Part shown: positions 1 through 8,439 of the stretch, one piece after another | How the letters are laid out: each line of letters starts with the position of its first letter | Numbering within the stretch: the stretch's first letter is position 1 | NCBI RefSeq assembly: GCF_020829595.1 | Contig: NZ_JAIVFW010000067.1 | Location: 1 to 38,173, forward strand | Length of the DNA stretch: 38,173 nucleotides | Direction: 5' to 3' | Source: Nostoc sp. CHAB 5844 | Lineage (GTDB): Bacteria > Cyanobacteriota > Cyanobacteriia > Cyanobacteriales > Nostocaceae | Made by a program: the position numbers and the translations under genes | Notes under the pieces: model-generated | What the model was told of the DNA's origin: nothing | Database searches by the model: none | Seen by the model: the letters and a program-made list of their open reading frames with translations, nothing else

Positions 1-90
1 TTAAGTCAGGATGATGAAATCTTACCAGAAACTACAGCAACCTTTGTTTACATTGCTATGATTCGTCTGATGCTCAAACAACTTGCGTGA
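1..90 (+). pseudogene. C-terminal end of an IS5-like transposase (cut by window edge)
   Basis: Reading frame 1 is open from the first base to a TGA at 88-90 and encodes 29 residues ending in TFVYIAMIRLMLKQLA. This ending is typical of IS5-family DDE transposases, which commonly close with an aromatic-I-A-M-I-x-L-M-L-x-x-L-A helix. The rest of the gene lies outside the window, so whether it is intact cannot be judged. It is labelled pseudogene only because it is partial here. The AT-rich sequence after the stop may contain the right end of the element, but no inverted repeat can be matched without the left end. Confidence 0.55.
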
Positions 91-159
91 TTAAAATCAC
101 TTATCAAAAACTTTTCCGACATCCTCTTAGAATGGGTGATTTATTTACGCCGAACTTTG

Positions 160-1107
160 CTAGTATTCTTGATTTGTTTTTGAGAAATTTATTTGTGTTT
201 CTCTGCTATTTTTATCTGTTTGAGAAGCAATAAATTCTTCAATATTATTCTGAATAGTTTGGCAAATTTTATCTAGTGGTAAATCATTGTGATCGTAACC
301 GAAGGGATTTTCGATTTCCACTCCAATTTCCTCAATTCCAAACAAAGCAAAACTGACAAGTGCAACAAATAGACCTGTCCACCAACCTAAATCTTCGACA
401 AATTGAAAAGGCAGAATTAAACAGTAGATGAGTACCAATTGATTCAGATGAATGACGTAGGCTGGAGGAATTGGTGTTTTCAAAATGCGTTCGCAACCGC
501 CGACATTATCCATCAAGTTATTCATCAGAGTGTGAATAGTAGCCAATTGATGATTAGTTAAAATCCCTCGCCTATATTCCTGCTGCAAGTAATCTCCTAA
601 AAATCGAGAAATTTGTAAAGGCATATTTTGAATATTTTGCAAACTGCTATATTGAGAAGGTGAAACCCAAGGTTCTAACTCCTCATTTGCTGGTTCATAA
701 CGAAGGTATAGCTTTTTAGCGATCGCAAACGCTGGTAATAAATGTAATGCAGTAACTTTGCGTTCTCGGTCTTCAGGTTCAACTACGTCAACTGCAACCC
801 AAATTTGCCAAGCTAAATTGCGGATAGTGTTAACTGTACTACCCCAAAGTTTTCTTCCTTCCCAAAATCGTTCATAAGCTGTATTAGTCCGAAAAACTAA
901 TAATAAAGCTAAAACAATACTGGGAATTACACTACCTAAAATGGGTTGAGAAACGGGAAATTGTTTCGAGTAAAGAAAAGAAATCAGAATGCCAAATGCA
1001 CCACAGAAGAGAGAACGTTCTAAAACTCCAGGAATAACAGAACCGCGAAATCTAAATATGTCTCTCAGCCAGATTTTTTTTACAGATGTTTTCGATTTTT
1101 TGACCAT
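160..1107 (-). CDS. bestrophin-like membrane channel (UPF0187 family)
   Basis: The 315-residue protein has the bestrophin/UPF0187 pattern. There is a short basic N-terminus (VKKSKTSVKKIWLRDIFRFRGSV), two hydrophobic segments near residues 28-45 and 58-72, the family motif FRTNTAYERFWEGRKLWG at about 72-89, and a second hydrophobic pair near 222-256. The acidic stretch after the last membrane segment, FGIEEIGVEIENPFGYDHNDLPL, is the family hallmark. Bacterial members are anion or cation channels in the inner membrane, and a cyanobacterial/plastid role in ion balance across the thylakoid has been proposed for relatives. Length matches the family. It stands alone, with an IS remnant downstream and a repeat-bearing gap upstream. 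The ion it passes cannot be read from sequence. Confidence 0.85.
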   Translation of the reverse strand: MVKKSKTSVKKIWLRDIFRFRGSVIPGVLERSLFCGAFGILISFLYSKQFPVSQPILGSVIPSIVLALLLVFRTNTAYERFWEGRKLWGSTVNTIRNLAWQIWVAVDVVEPEDRERKVTALHLLPAFAIAKKLYLRYEPANEELEPWVSPSQYSSLQNIQNMPLQISRFLGDYLQQEYRRGILTNHQLATIHTLMNNLMDNVGGCERILKTPIPPAYVIHLNQLVLIYCLILPFQFVEDLGWWTGLFVALVSFALFGIEEIGVEIENPFGYDHNDLPLDKICQTIQNNIEEFIASQTDKNSRETQINFSKTNQEY

Positions 1108-1233
1108 AAACTCGCCTATGCTTAAATTAGTAGTTGCAGATAATTAATGCTGAAGCTTTTTGCTTGCATAAGAGATGATGCTTCGATAGGACTTACGCAG
1201 ACTCTATAGTACAGCCATACCTGAATAAATACG

Positions 1234-1371
1234 ATGGGTGTGCCATGATTGCACAAGGCACACCCATATTGAAAGAGATATCCAGAATTACTACCAATTC
1301 TCTAAAATCCGGCAACACGTTTAAACCATAAAAGCCAGACTATCTCTGAGTTTCTTAATTACGAATTGGTA
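1234..1371. repeat. intergenic hairpin and MITE-like inverted ends
   Basis: Two nested structures lie in the gap between the bestrophin and peptidoglycan-binding genes. An 11-bp perfect inverted repeat ATGGGTGTGCC (1234-1244) pairs with 1257-1267 across a 12-nt loop. Just beyond, TACCAATTC (1292-1300) is mirrored by GAATTGGTA (1363-1371). The second pair belongs to a set of similar ACCAATT...AATTGGT pairs found elsewhere in this window. No gene was seen here. Confidence 0.55.
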
Positions 1372-1378
1372 TAAGATT

Positions 1379-2284
1379 TTATCCAGGAAACTTCTTCAAT
1401 AAATCATCACCAGGAATGACTGTTGTATAGAATACGTAGTCATTATTGGCTACATAGCGACGGTCTTGTTTAATGATTGACATAAATTCTCGGTGTCCTT
1501 GGCGCATCCGGCCGACAAGGCAACCAGCACTGGCATTTTTAATATCATTAGTAGGTGCATCATAGCCCCAGTGTTGATTTATGTAAAAAAGTCCTGTATC
1601 TGGTTTGTCACCAGTCCGTTGAAAATTTTTGTCAAAATCGCGGTAAACAGTGATGGGTAAAACTTGTACTAATGCTTCGTGGCGTTCTGCATTCCCATGT
1701 AAACCTACAGCCCAGGCTTTGTATTGTCCAAACTTAATTCTGGCTGCACCTCCGGGATTCATGGGGTTTAGAGTGTAATATCTACCTGGTTCGGTGGTAG
1801 CTTGCCAGTGATCGACAATTTTAGGAACACCATTAACTACTTCGATAACAATTCGGCGATCGTTAAATCCATTAGGCGCATCACTATTAAGACTCCAGTC
1901 CCCATCCATACCTTCAACATAAACAATGTTATATTCTTTGGGGCCAGTAAATACCTGATAATTTTGTGCCAGCATATACTTAACAATTCTGCTGGCAATG
2001 TCATTACCTAGTTTTAATGCAGGTTTGGGTAGTTCGTCGGCTTTGGTTTCAATTAATTCTTTGGCTGTAACTGCACCTATATAATCTGGCTCATTTATTT
2101 TCTTTAATTCTTGAAATTTTTTGATAGCAGCCGCAGTTACAGGGCCAAATTTAGCATCTGCGGGTGGTTCCAATAAACCTAAGCCAATTAATAATATCTG
2201 AATCTGGCGAGTCAATTCTTCATCTTTAGCGATCGCTTCAAATCCCCACTTTTCTTCTTTACCTAAGAAATCTTGTAATTTCAT
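1379..2284 (-). CDS. peptidoglycan-binding domain protein with L,D-transpeptidase-like C-terminus
   Basis: The 301-residue protein starts with a PG_binding_1-type domain (about residues 22-80: LTRQIQILLIGLGLL then KFGPVTAAAIKKFQEL). The C-terminal half has a histidine in WAVGLHGNAERH (H196) and a cysteine in ASAGCLVGRM (C255) after HWGY. The order H-G ... S-x-G-C-x-x-x-R resembles the HG/SHGC(I/V)R signature of L,D-transpeptidases, which cross-link or anchor to peptidoglycan through that cysteine, so a cell-wall enzyme is likely. There is no obvious signal peptide, unlike a normal secreted transpeptidase. This leaves room for a phage-like or cytoplasmically released wall enzyme. The peptidoglycan-binding domain is clear; the catalytic assignment is an inference. 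Confidence 0.65.
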   Translation of the reverse strand: MKLQDFLGKEEKWGFEAIAKDEELTRQIQILLIGLGLLEPPADAKFGPVTAAAIKKFQELKKINEPDYIGAVTAKELIETKADELPKPALKLGNDIASRIVKYMLAQNYQVFTGPKEYNIVYVEGMDGDWSLNSDAPNGFNDRRIVIEVVNGVPKIVDHWQATTEPGRYYTLNPMNPGGAARIKFGQYKAWAVGLHGNAERHEALVQVLPITVYRDFDKNFQRTGDKPDTGLFYINQHWGYDAPTNDIKNASAGCLVGRMRQGHREFMSIIKQDRRYVANNDYVFYTTVIPGDDLLKKFPG

Positions 2285-2639
2285 ATCGCACCTATCTTCA
2301 CTTAGTTCTAACTAGGTATAAACATCATTTCCATAATGGCGGATGATGTTTGAAACTATACTCTTGGCTAAAAATTTTAGCCGTGATTTTTAGTATTACT
2401 TTACGATTCAAGGCGATTTCAGTAGTTTACGCAAAAAGTATCCTGGATTTTATGAAAAATACAGAATTTAGTAGTTCGTAGGCTAGGCATTGTTTCTACA
2501 AAATCTGGCAATGAGGCTCAATCTCCTCACAAATCCGGTAATCGGCGCACGAAAGCAGTTTTATGCCAATTTTTCAGTTTAACACTGGAGCGATCGCTGC
2601 TTTTTTTGAGCATGGGAACTAATTCCACTCCAGGTTATT
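2285..2639. other. 355-bp intergenic gap, nothing recognised
   Basis: The gap lies between the peptidoglycan-binding gene and the end of the STAND gene. It is AT-rich and carries one HIP1 palindrome near 2591. Both strands were read. No open frame longer than about ten codons with a start, no clear terminator and no long inverted repeat were seen. Confidence 0.5.
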
Positions 2640-5012
2640 TTAACCACAAGAGATTACAGATATTTTCGCAACTTGTTTTGGGGCTTTTATTTCTGTGAAT
2701 AACTGAATTGCTTGATGAAAATACATTTGACTTATATCAACCTTTGCCAGTTTTTGATAAGTCAAACCCAATTGAAAATAAGCTTCTGCCAAGTCACATT
2801 TAGCGCCTATTTTATCCAAAAGTTCGATTGCTTCTGTATGATGAGCCAGAGCTAATTGATAATCTGCTTGCTGGCGATAAATTTCTGCTAAACCATTTAG
2901 TGTTTTTGCTTTGACCTGCATATAATGACTTGCTTCGGCAAAATTTAATGCTTGATTAAATATTTGATTAGCCTTAGATAAATTACCTAAATTGATGTAT
3001 GTTTGACCTAAAATTTGCATAAAATAAGCAAATCTTCCAGTCTGGATAAGTTTTTGATTTTTAAAATTTTGATATGCTATATTTGCTAACTCATGGGCAG
3101 GATCACAAAACCCTAAATATGAATTAACTAAAGCTAAACACACAGAAGCTTTTTCTGCCCAGCGATGATGCTCGGTATTTTGAGCAAGGTAAATTACTTG
3201 TTGAAATAACTTTACAGCGGCTTCTAGTTCCCACAAATCTATTTTGTAAAGACCGATGCTTAAAAGGGAATCTACTTCTAACATTCTCAGATAGTAAACT
3301 TTATATTTATTTTCTGACTGAGGTACAAGTGATTTAAGTGCTTGTGTTGCCAGAATAATCGTCTTTTCTTGACAAGCGATCGCCTGATTAATATTACCAG
3401 TTATCCAATATAAATCACCGAAAATATTGTATAATTCAATAATATTTTGTTCATGCTCAACATTATTGATTACTTGATTAATTGCTGTCAGGATGGGTTG
3501 AATTAATCCCATACGATATAGTGTACTACCAAGAGGTAAAAACTGCTGCCATTGATTGTTACGACTTTTGAGAATAACTTTACCTGCTAACTCAAATTCA
3601 TGAATTTCTATGTAGTGATAATAAGATTCCAGAGCTTGCAAAGCATCTTTAAAAGTGGCAATCTCTGGAACACTAACTGTCCAAAATTCTGCGGCTTTAT
3701 GGTTAGTAATTCTCCACTCATCGCTCATGCGTAACCGCGCGCTCGCCTCAGCTTGAATTACCGGATGCAGCCAGTATTCACCTTGATCACACTCCACTAA
3801 AGAGCGATTTTTTAGGGAAGCTATGATTTGACGATGTTCAGCCGCTGGAACATCCCATAGTAAACAAAACAGTCCTGGAGATGGAATAGTTGGTATATCT
3901 TGGTAACGATAACAACCCAAACGGCAAAGCAGACGATAGGCTTGGGGATCGAGAGCTTGCAAACGATTAATTTGACTAACGGCTAAATTTTTTAAATCTG
4001 TTGAGGCTAAAGGATCGCCATGATTTTCTTGCCAATAAAGTGCCATATCACCGCCAAAATCCTCTTGCATTGCACCGCAGAGAATGCCCATTGCTTTGGC
4101 ATTACCACCGTAGGTACGATGTATCTGTTGCAAGGTAGGCAGATTAACCGTTAACTCACGGTTGCTAAAAAACTTTAGCCATGAACTTTGATCTAAGCCT
4201 GGAAGCCGATAATGAGCCACATTCACTCCAGGTTCGCACAGGCGATCGCGACTGGTAATCAGCGTTACAGATTGTACCCTGACATCAGCCAAAACTCGCA
4301 ACAGTTCCAAATAGTTGCGGTGAGGAGGAATTAACTTTCCTTGTTGATCTAAAGCAGGTTCGAGATTGTCAATCAACACCCCAATCCGTCGATGATGAAG
4401 TTGGCGCTTGAGTCGTCCCAACGTCACCCCAAATTCCACCCCCGGTTCTTCGCCAAAGTCTTGTTTCAACCATTCCTCTACCACCCGTTCCGCTGAGGTA
4501 ATGTTCTGGGTTTCTTTCGCCATCAACAGTTCTAAAACCAACTCAAAACCCTGATGTAGATATTGTTGCGCTAGAGTAGTTTTACCTAAACCTCCCTCAC
4601 CTTGGATAACAATCACTTTTGAGCCTTGATTTACCAAAGCATTCAAGTGAGCGATCGCATCTTCTCTACCCAGAAAATTGCTATCCTCTGGTTTGAGGGT
4701 GAAAGGTTGGGGAGATTTTGAGTAATCAATCAAACTTGATATAATCGTAGTTTTTCTCAGAACCCGTTCTAAAGTAGCGCGACAATTATTTTTAGTAATC
4801 TTCTCTCGCAGTACCTGAGATAGTAATTTCCATAAATGTGAGCCTACATCCTTAACGTGACCTTCCGTACAACCGTAAACATGGGCAATATCCAAGTATT
4901 TTCTACCCAACCAAACTTGCTGAAGAATAACTTTTTGCAAATCGCTCAACCGTTCCCCAGTCTGAGCAGGAATTATGGTGTCTAACCATGCTAATACTGC
5001 TTCAGCGTTCAT
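2640..5012 (-). CDS. STAND protein: N-terminal HTH, NB-ARC NTPase, C-terminal TPR repeats
   Basis: The 790-residue protein has three parts. Residues 1-90 form an all-helical domain with a helix-turn-helix-like stretch (YLDIAHVYGCTEGHVKDVGSHLW), as in cyanobacterial vWA-MoxR-associated/NB-ARC proteins. Residues 112-450 form an NB-ARC NTPase, with the entry motif NFLGRED, Walker A GEGGLGKTT at 138-146, Walker B GVLIDNLEP, and a sensor region TLITSRDR. From about residue 500 the chain is a series of TPR-like helical pairs (for example ALNFAEASHYMQVKAKTLNGLAEIYRQQ). STAND NTPases oligomerise when the repeat region senses a ligand; some are signalling regulators and some are Avs-type antiphage proteins. 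There is no nuclease or protease effector domain here; the HTH domain is the only output candidate. A 26-bp palindrome sits 29 bp before the start codon. It is divergent from the Uma2 gene. Confidence 0.8.
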   Translation of the reverse strand: MNAEAVLAWLDTIIPAQTGERLSDLQKVILQQVWLGRKYLDIAHVYGCTEGHVKDVGSHLWKLLSQVLREKITKNNCRATLERVLRKTTIISSLIDYSKSPQPFTLKPEDSNFLGREDAIAHLNALVNQGSKVIVIQGEGGLGKTTLAQQYLHQGFELVLELLMAKETQNITSAERVVEEWLKQDFGEEPGVEFGVTLGRLKRQLHHRRIGVLIDNLEPALDQQGKLIPPHRNYLELLRVLADVRVQSVTLITSRDRLCEPGVNVAHYRLPGLDQSSWLKFFSNRELTVNLPTLQQIHRTYGGNAKAMGILCGAMQEDFGGDMALYWQENHGDPLASTDLKNLAVSQINRLQALDPQAYRLLCRLGCYRYQDIPTIPSPGLFCLLWDVPAAEHRQIIASLKNRSLVECDQGEYWLHPVIQAEASARLRMSDEWRITNHKAAEFWTVSVPEIATFKDALQALESYYHYIEIHEFELAGKVILKSRNNQWQQFLPLGSTLYRMGLIQPILTAINQVINNVEHEQNIIELYNIFGDLYWITGNINQAIACQEKTIILATQALKSLVPQSENKYKVYYLRMLEVDSLLSIGLYKIDLWELEAAVKLFQQVIYLAQNTEHHRWAEKASVCLALVNSYLGFCDPAHELANIAYQNFKNQKLIQTGRFAYFMQILGQTYINLGNLSKANQIFNQALNFAEASHYMQVKAKTLNGLAEIYRQQADYQLALAHHTEAIELLDKIGAKCDLAEAYFQLGLTYQKLAKVDISQMYFHQAIQLFTEIKAPKQVAKISVISCG

Positions 5013-5040
5013 TTTGTTACAACAAGGTTAGTTAGTTTGT

Positions 5041-5066
5041 AGAACTATAGATTAATCTACAGTTCT
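5041..5066. promoter_or_regulatory. 26-bp near-perfect palindrome before the STAND gene
   Basis: The left half AGAACTATAGATT is followed without spacer by its reverse complement with one mismatch (AATCTACAGTTCT), giving 12 of 13 pairs. It lies 29 bp upstream of the STAND start codon and inside the 177-bp divergent promoter region shared with the Uma2 gene. The size and symmetry fit an operator for a dimeric regulator, possibly the HTH domain of the STAND protein itself. The alternative is a leader hairpin. No bound protein is known. Confidence 0.45.
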
Positions 5067-5189
5067 CCTGCCCCAATTTTCGGACAAGATTCTATGAATC
5101 CGACTTTTTACCCGACTTTTATAATTTGTAAATTCTTCTTGTCTTATAAAATTAAAAATCATTAGGTCATCTCAACACCATCATTATCT

Positions 5190-5873
5190 ATGGTGAAATT
5201 CGACCCTAGCCTTTCCTTACCTAGCAGTGCTGAACTTCCTTGTTCAGACGATACCCCTGTGGATAACGAAGACCAGAATTTTATTCCGAACTTGCTTCTA
5301 TTTTTACTGGAATATATTTGGGCAAACCGCAACGACTGGTTTTTTGGCATTGATATGAGTGTTTATCATACTACAGGTGTCAGTCCACTTGTACCCGTTG
5401 TACCTGATGGATTTTTGAGCTTGGGTGTAGAACGACGCAAAGCCGGCAAATCCCGTACAAGCTATGTAGTTTGGGAAGAAAACAATATTGTACCTATTCT
5501 GGCGTTGGAAATTGTCTCTTCAACTCCTGGTGGAGAATATGACAAAAAATTAGACATTTATGCCAAGTTAGGGGTACTGTACTACATCATTTACAACCCA
5601 GAATATTGGCAACGCGATCGTCACCAACCTTTTGAAGTTTATCGTCTAGAAAATGGCAGCTATCAACTGCAAATTGGTGAACCTTTTTGGATGCCAGAAA
5701 TTGATTTAGGGATTGGTAGGGGTCAGTATATTTCTGGAGATGTGCAACGTCAGGTTTTGTATTGGTATGACCAACAAGGAAAGAGATATCAGACTCTAGA
5801 AAAACAATTGGAATTAGCACAAAAACAACTAGAGCGTTATCGTCAACAATTTGGGGAATTGCCAGAAGGTTGA
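5190..5873 (+). CDS. Uma2 family putative endonuclease
   Basis: The 227-residue protein matches the cyanobacterial Uma2 (DUF820) family, which has a PD-(D/E)XK restriction-endonuclease-like fold. The core is visible as VVPDGFLSLG (metal-binding Asp), then ALEIVSSTPGGEYDKKLDIYAKLGVLYYIIYNP, where the E of LEIVS and the K of YDKKL would complete the site. The last ~35 residues form a glutamine/lysine-rich coiled coil (KRYQTLEKQLELAQKQLERYRQQ), which is usual for the family. Uma2 genes occur in dozens of copies in Nostocales genomes and their cellular role is unproven. Length is normal and the frame is intact. The first ATG was used; no convincing Shine-Dalgarno is present. Transcribed away from the STAND gene. 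Confidence 0.85.
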   Translation: MVKFDPSLSLPSSAELPCSDDTPVDNEDQNFIPNLLLFLLEYIWANRNDWFFGIDMSVYHTTGVSPLVPVVPDGFLSLGVERRKAGKSRTSYVVWEENNIVPILALEIVSSTPGGEYDKKLDIYAKLGVLYYIIYNPEYWQRDRHQPFEVYRLENGSYQLQIGEPFWMPEIDLGIGRGQYISGDVQRQVLYWYDQQGKRYQTLEKQLELAQKQLERYRQQFGELPEG

Positions 5874-6324
5874 TTGAAAATGCAGTACCTCGAAGAAATT
5901 TTTTGCTTGGGAAATAAAAAATATCGAATACAAATTGGCGAGAGTGGGATGAGGTACTAGGCAAGCCTAGCCTATGAACAAATAATCACAAGAAAAAAGA
6001 AAGGCAAACCCAGGCAGTTATTACAGTGGTCATTTATTGTAGAAATGAAGCAGGGTTCTGAGCTATTCGATACTCTTGTCCCAGATGGAGGTGCTTGGGT
6101 ACTGTTGATAACCTATTTAAAAGAAATTGCTCAACAACATTCAAAAGGTAATTTTCCAAGTTAAAAACGATTAATTCATCAACTTGAATAAGATTGCTAA
6201 ATTTTATTACTACTTTTTACCTGACTTTAGCAACTAGACAAAATAAAACTGCCGACTTCAGCCGACTGACAAAAGAAAGTGCGATCGCTTAGGCTATTGG
6301 GCAGAAAGTTAAAGTATAAAAATT
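5874..6324. other. 451-bp gap with traces of decayed coding sequence
   Basis: No intact gene was found. The frame from 5961 to 6152 is open for 63 codons (including QLLQWSFIVEMKQGSELFDTLVPDGGAW) but has no good start and no ribosome site. A single-base shift near 6120 would continue it as KEIAQQHSKGNFPS, so it may be a degraded gene of unknown family. HIP1 occurs just upstream of the ferritin-like gene. Confidence 0.3.
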
Positions 6325-7257
6325 ATGCTTCATGCTACCAGCCCCCAGATCAAAGCATCGGCGGCACAAAGCTGTTCTAGTCTTAACTACTGGCAAATAC
6401 AGCGTCGCATTCATTCTTTGATAGATAACTGTCTTGCAGCCGAAAAACTACATGAACGCTTGCAAGATTTACCAATGCAATTTACCAATCCCCAACCGCG
6501 TCCCTGGAAACTTATTGATTGGCAAGCCATTAATCGCAATCAAATTATTGGTATAGCACCAGAAGTATTTTTATCTATCTTGATAGGTGCAATGGACACA
6601 GAAGCCCCCATTCGGGGTTACACCCAAACCAGCCGCCAGTATTTAGAGAAATTACATCCGCAGATGGCGCGGTTTGTTGGTGGAACAGTCGATGAAGGCG
6701 GCGAACTCCAAGAAATTGGTCTGTGGGAAAAAGAAGAACGCCAGCACACACCTGCATTAATGAAGGTTTACACTCAATTAACGGGCGAAAAAATCACGCC
6801 CAAACACCGCACCGTCAGAGGCTACCTCCCCACAGATTATCCCCACGAAGATTTATATTGCCACGGCTTACACCGCGTAGCTACAGAATATGGTGCAACC
6901 TGCCTTTACCTATGGCTGATGGCGCACACAACCGACGCACTCCAAGATGTTCTAGAAGAACTTACCAAAGACGAAATCAACCACATGACTAAATTCTGGG
7001 GCTTTGGAGTTTGGGCTTTCCCTGATACTGGACTGATACGAGTCGGAAACACCCTGATCAAAACCCGCTCTCAAACCTATAAACGGAACAACCTCATCCG
7101 TACTCTACGCCGGATGATGGCTACACTCAACTGGAATGCTTGGACTTTCACCAACAAAGCCACCCTGCTATACACCTTCACTCATTCCATGCATCGCCTC
7201 TGGACATGGAACAACAGCCTCACGCCAAAGTATCTCAACAATCTAATAGAAGGCTAA
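6325..7257 (+). CDS. ferritin-like diiron-fold protein
   Basis: The 310-residue protein is not a classical ferritin but shows the carboxylate/histidine spacing of a four-helix diiron protein: E93 (MDTEAPIRGY), E138-R-Q-H141 (WEKEERQHTP), E188 (VATEYGA) and E217-I-N-H220 (KDEINHMTK). That gives E...ExxH...E...ExxH, the ligand set shared by rubrerythrins, acyl-ACP desaturases and related oxygen-activating enzymes. A tryptophan-rich basic C-terminus (WNAWTFTNKATLLYTF) follows. Similar proteins are annotated in cyanobacteria only as ferritin-like. An oxidase or desaturase-type reaction is possible; the substrate is unknown. It lies 92 bp before uppS on the same strand, so it may be cotranscribed with it. 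Confidence 0.7.
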   Translation: MLHATSPQIKASAAQSCSSLNYWQIQRRIHSLIDNCLAAEKLHERLQDLPMQFTNPQPRPWKLIDWQAINRNQIIGIAPEVFLSILIGAMDTEAPIRGYTQTSRQYLEKLHPQMARFVGGTVDEGGELQEIGLWEKEERQHTPALMKVYTQLTGEKITPKHRTVRGYLPTDYPHEDLYCHGLHRVATEYGATCLYLWLMAHTTDALQDVLEELTKDEINHMTKFWGFGVWAFPDTGLIRVGNTLIKTRSQTYKRNNLIRTLRRMMATLNWNAWTFTNKATLLYTFTHSMHRLWTWNNSLTPKYLNNLIEG

Positions 7258-7349
7258 GACCAATTCGTAATACTTCGACAAGCTCAGTACAAGTTCGTAA
7301 TTAAGCAGCTTCAACTATAGTCATTCACTCATCAACGCTAATTAATCTC

Positions 7350-8096
7350 ATGACTTCTTTACCCCCAGATTTAGATCCGCAAAAAATCCCTCAACACGTA
7401 GCCGTCATCATGGATGGTAACGGTAGATGGGCAACTAGCCGAGGGCTACCACGCATAGCCGGACATCGCCAAGGTGCAAGAACCCTCAAAGAACTGTTAC
7501 GCTGCTGCAAAAATTGGGGAATCAAAGCTCTTACCGCCTACGCATTCTCCACTGAAAATTGGCAACGTCCCATTGAAGAGGTAGACTTTCTCATGCTCTT
7601 ATTTGAGCGAATGCTACGCCGCGAGTTAGCCCAGATGCACCAAGAAGGAGTGAGAATTTCTTTGATCGGCGATTTGTCAGCTTTACCCTCATCTCTGCAA
7701 ACGGAAATGGAACATTCAATGACAGAAACATTGAATAATCAGGCAATTCACTTTACTGTTGCTGTGAACTACGGTAGCCGCAAAGAAATTACAACAGCCT
7801 GTCGTCAAATAGCCCAACTGGTGCAACAAGGTAAACTCAGTCCAGAAGCAATCAATGAAAGCTTGGTAGAAAAACATCTTTACACAGCAGATACTCCAGC
7901 ACCAGATTTAATGATTCGGACTAGCGCAGAGATGCGGTTGAGTAATTTTCTGTTGTGGCAAATGGCGTATACAGAGATGTACTTTACTGATATTCTCTGG
8001 CCTGACTTTGATGCAGATGCATTTCATCAGGCTTTGTTGAGTTATCAAAAACGCGATCGCCGCTTCGGTCAAGTAAAAACTTTTTTTTCTGCCTAA
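7350..8096 (+). CDS. uppS: isoprenyl transferase (undecaprenyl diphosphate synthase)
   Basis: This cis-prenyltransferase adds isopentenyl units to farnesyl diphosphate to make the C55 lipid carrier for peptidoglycan and other surface glycans. The 248 residues contain all family motifs: [13 protein letters not shown] with the catalytic Asp22, [17 protein letters not shown], and the C-terminal [21 protein letters not shown] with the pyrophosphate-binding arginines and the Mg-binding glutamate region. The usual glycine in RTSGE is alanine here. Length is standard. It follows the ferritin-like gene and ends in a convergent gap with nadE that contains hairpin repeats likely to stop transcription. 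Confidence 0.95.
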   Translation: MTSLPPDLDPQKIPQHVAVIMDGNGRWATSRGLPRIAGHRQGARTLKELLRCCKNWGIKALTAYAFSTENWQRPIEEVDFLMLLFERMLRRELAQMHQEGVRISLIGDLSALPSSLQTEMEHSMTETLNNQAIHFTVAVNYGSRKEITTACRQIAQLVQQGKLSPEAINESLVEKHLYTADTPAPDLMIRTSAEMRLSNFLLWQMAYTEMYFTDILWPDFDADAFHQALLSYQKRDRRFGQVKTFFSA

Positions 8097-8166
8097 CCCT
8101 CTTTAGTCACTCTCGCTAGATAAAAATCCCAAACCCTGATTTTTACCGACTTTCATAAATTTAGGC

Positions 8167-8209
8167 GTAGGTCGGGAAACCCGCCCACGCAAGTGGCTCC
8201 CCAACCTAC
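8167..8209. repeat. dispersed hairpin repeat after uppS
   Basis: GTAGGT (8167-8172) pairs with ACCTAC (8204-8209) around a GGGAAACCCGCCC core that recurs near 17184 and 26405. A run of T follows on the plus strand, so it may double as the uppS terminator. This is a copy of a common cyanobacterial intergenic repeat. Confidence 0.5.
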
Positions 8210-8380
8210 ATTTATTTTTCTCTCACCAGAGTCATGGAAAAGGGCTAACTAAGATTCAGGAATCCAAACTCGCAAGTCGCTATTATACAAACGAAAATAG
8301 GTGTCTCTCAGCAAAAATCCTAAGTAAATTCATAAGTTGCTGGCGATGTCTGACGACAAGCCGCTTCGCGTCTACGCATT

Positions 8381-8426
8381 GTGGGCATTGCCTTTGTCAG
8401 TTCATAGTGACAAAGGCAATGCCCAC
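8381..8426. terminator. perfect 19-bp hairpin between convergent uppS and nadE
   Basis: GTGGGCATTGCCTTTGTCA (8381-8399) is mirrored exactly at 8408-8426 with an 8-nt loop. It sits 13 bp past the nadE stop and in the convergent gap, so either strand's transcript would fold there. There is no strong U-tract on either side, so it is a bidirectional terminator or RNA-end stabiliser by position. It may equally be a MITE-type repeat. Confidence 0.45.
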
Positions 8427-8439
8427 GCTAGTTTTACTT

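Noticed and set aside
5961-6152. Open frame of 63 codons containing MKQGSELFDTLVPDGGAW
   Set aside because: It has no credible start or ribosome site and would need a frameshift to continue, so it is recorded only as a trace in the gap.
6575-6992. Open frames overlapping the ferritin-like gene on both strands
   Set aside because: They are shadows of a gene with clear diiron motifs.
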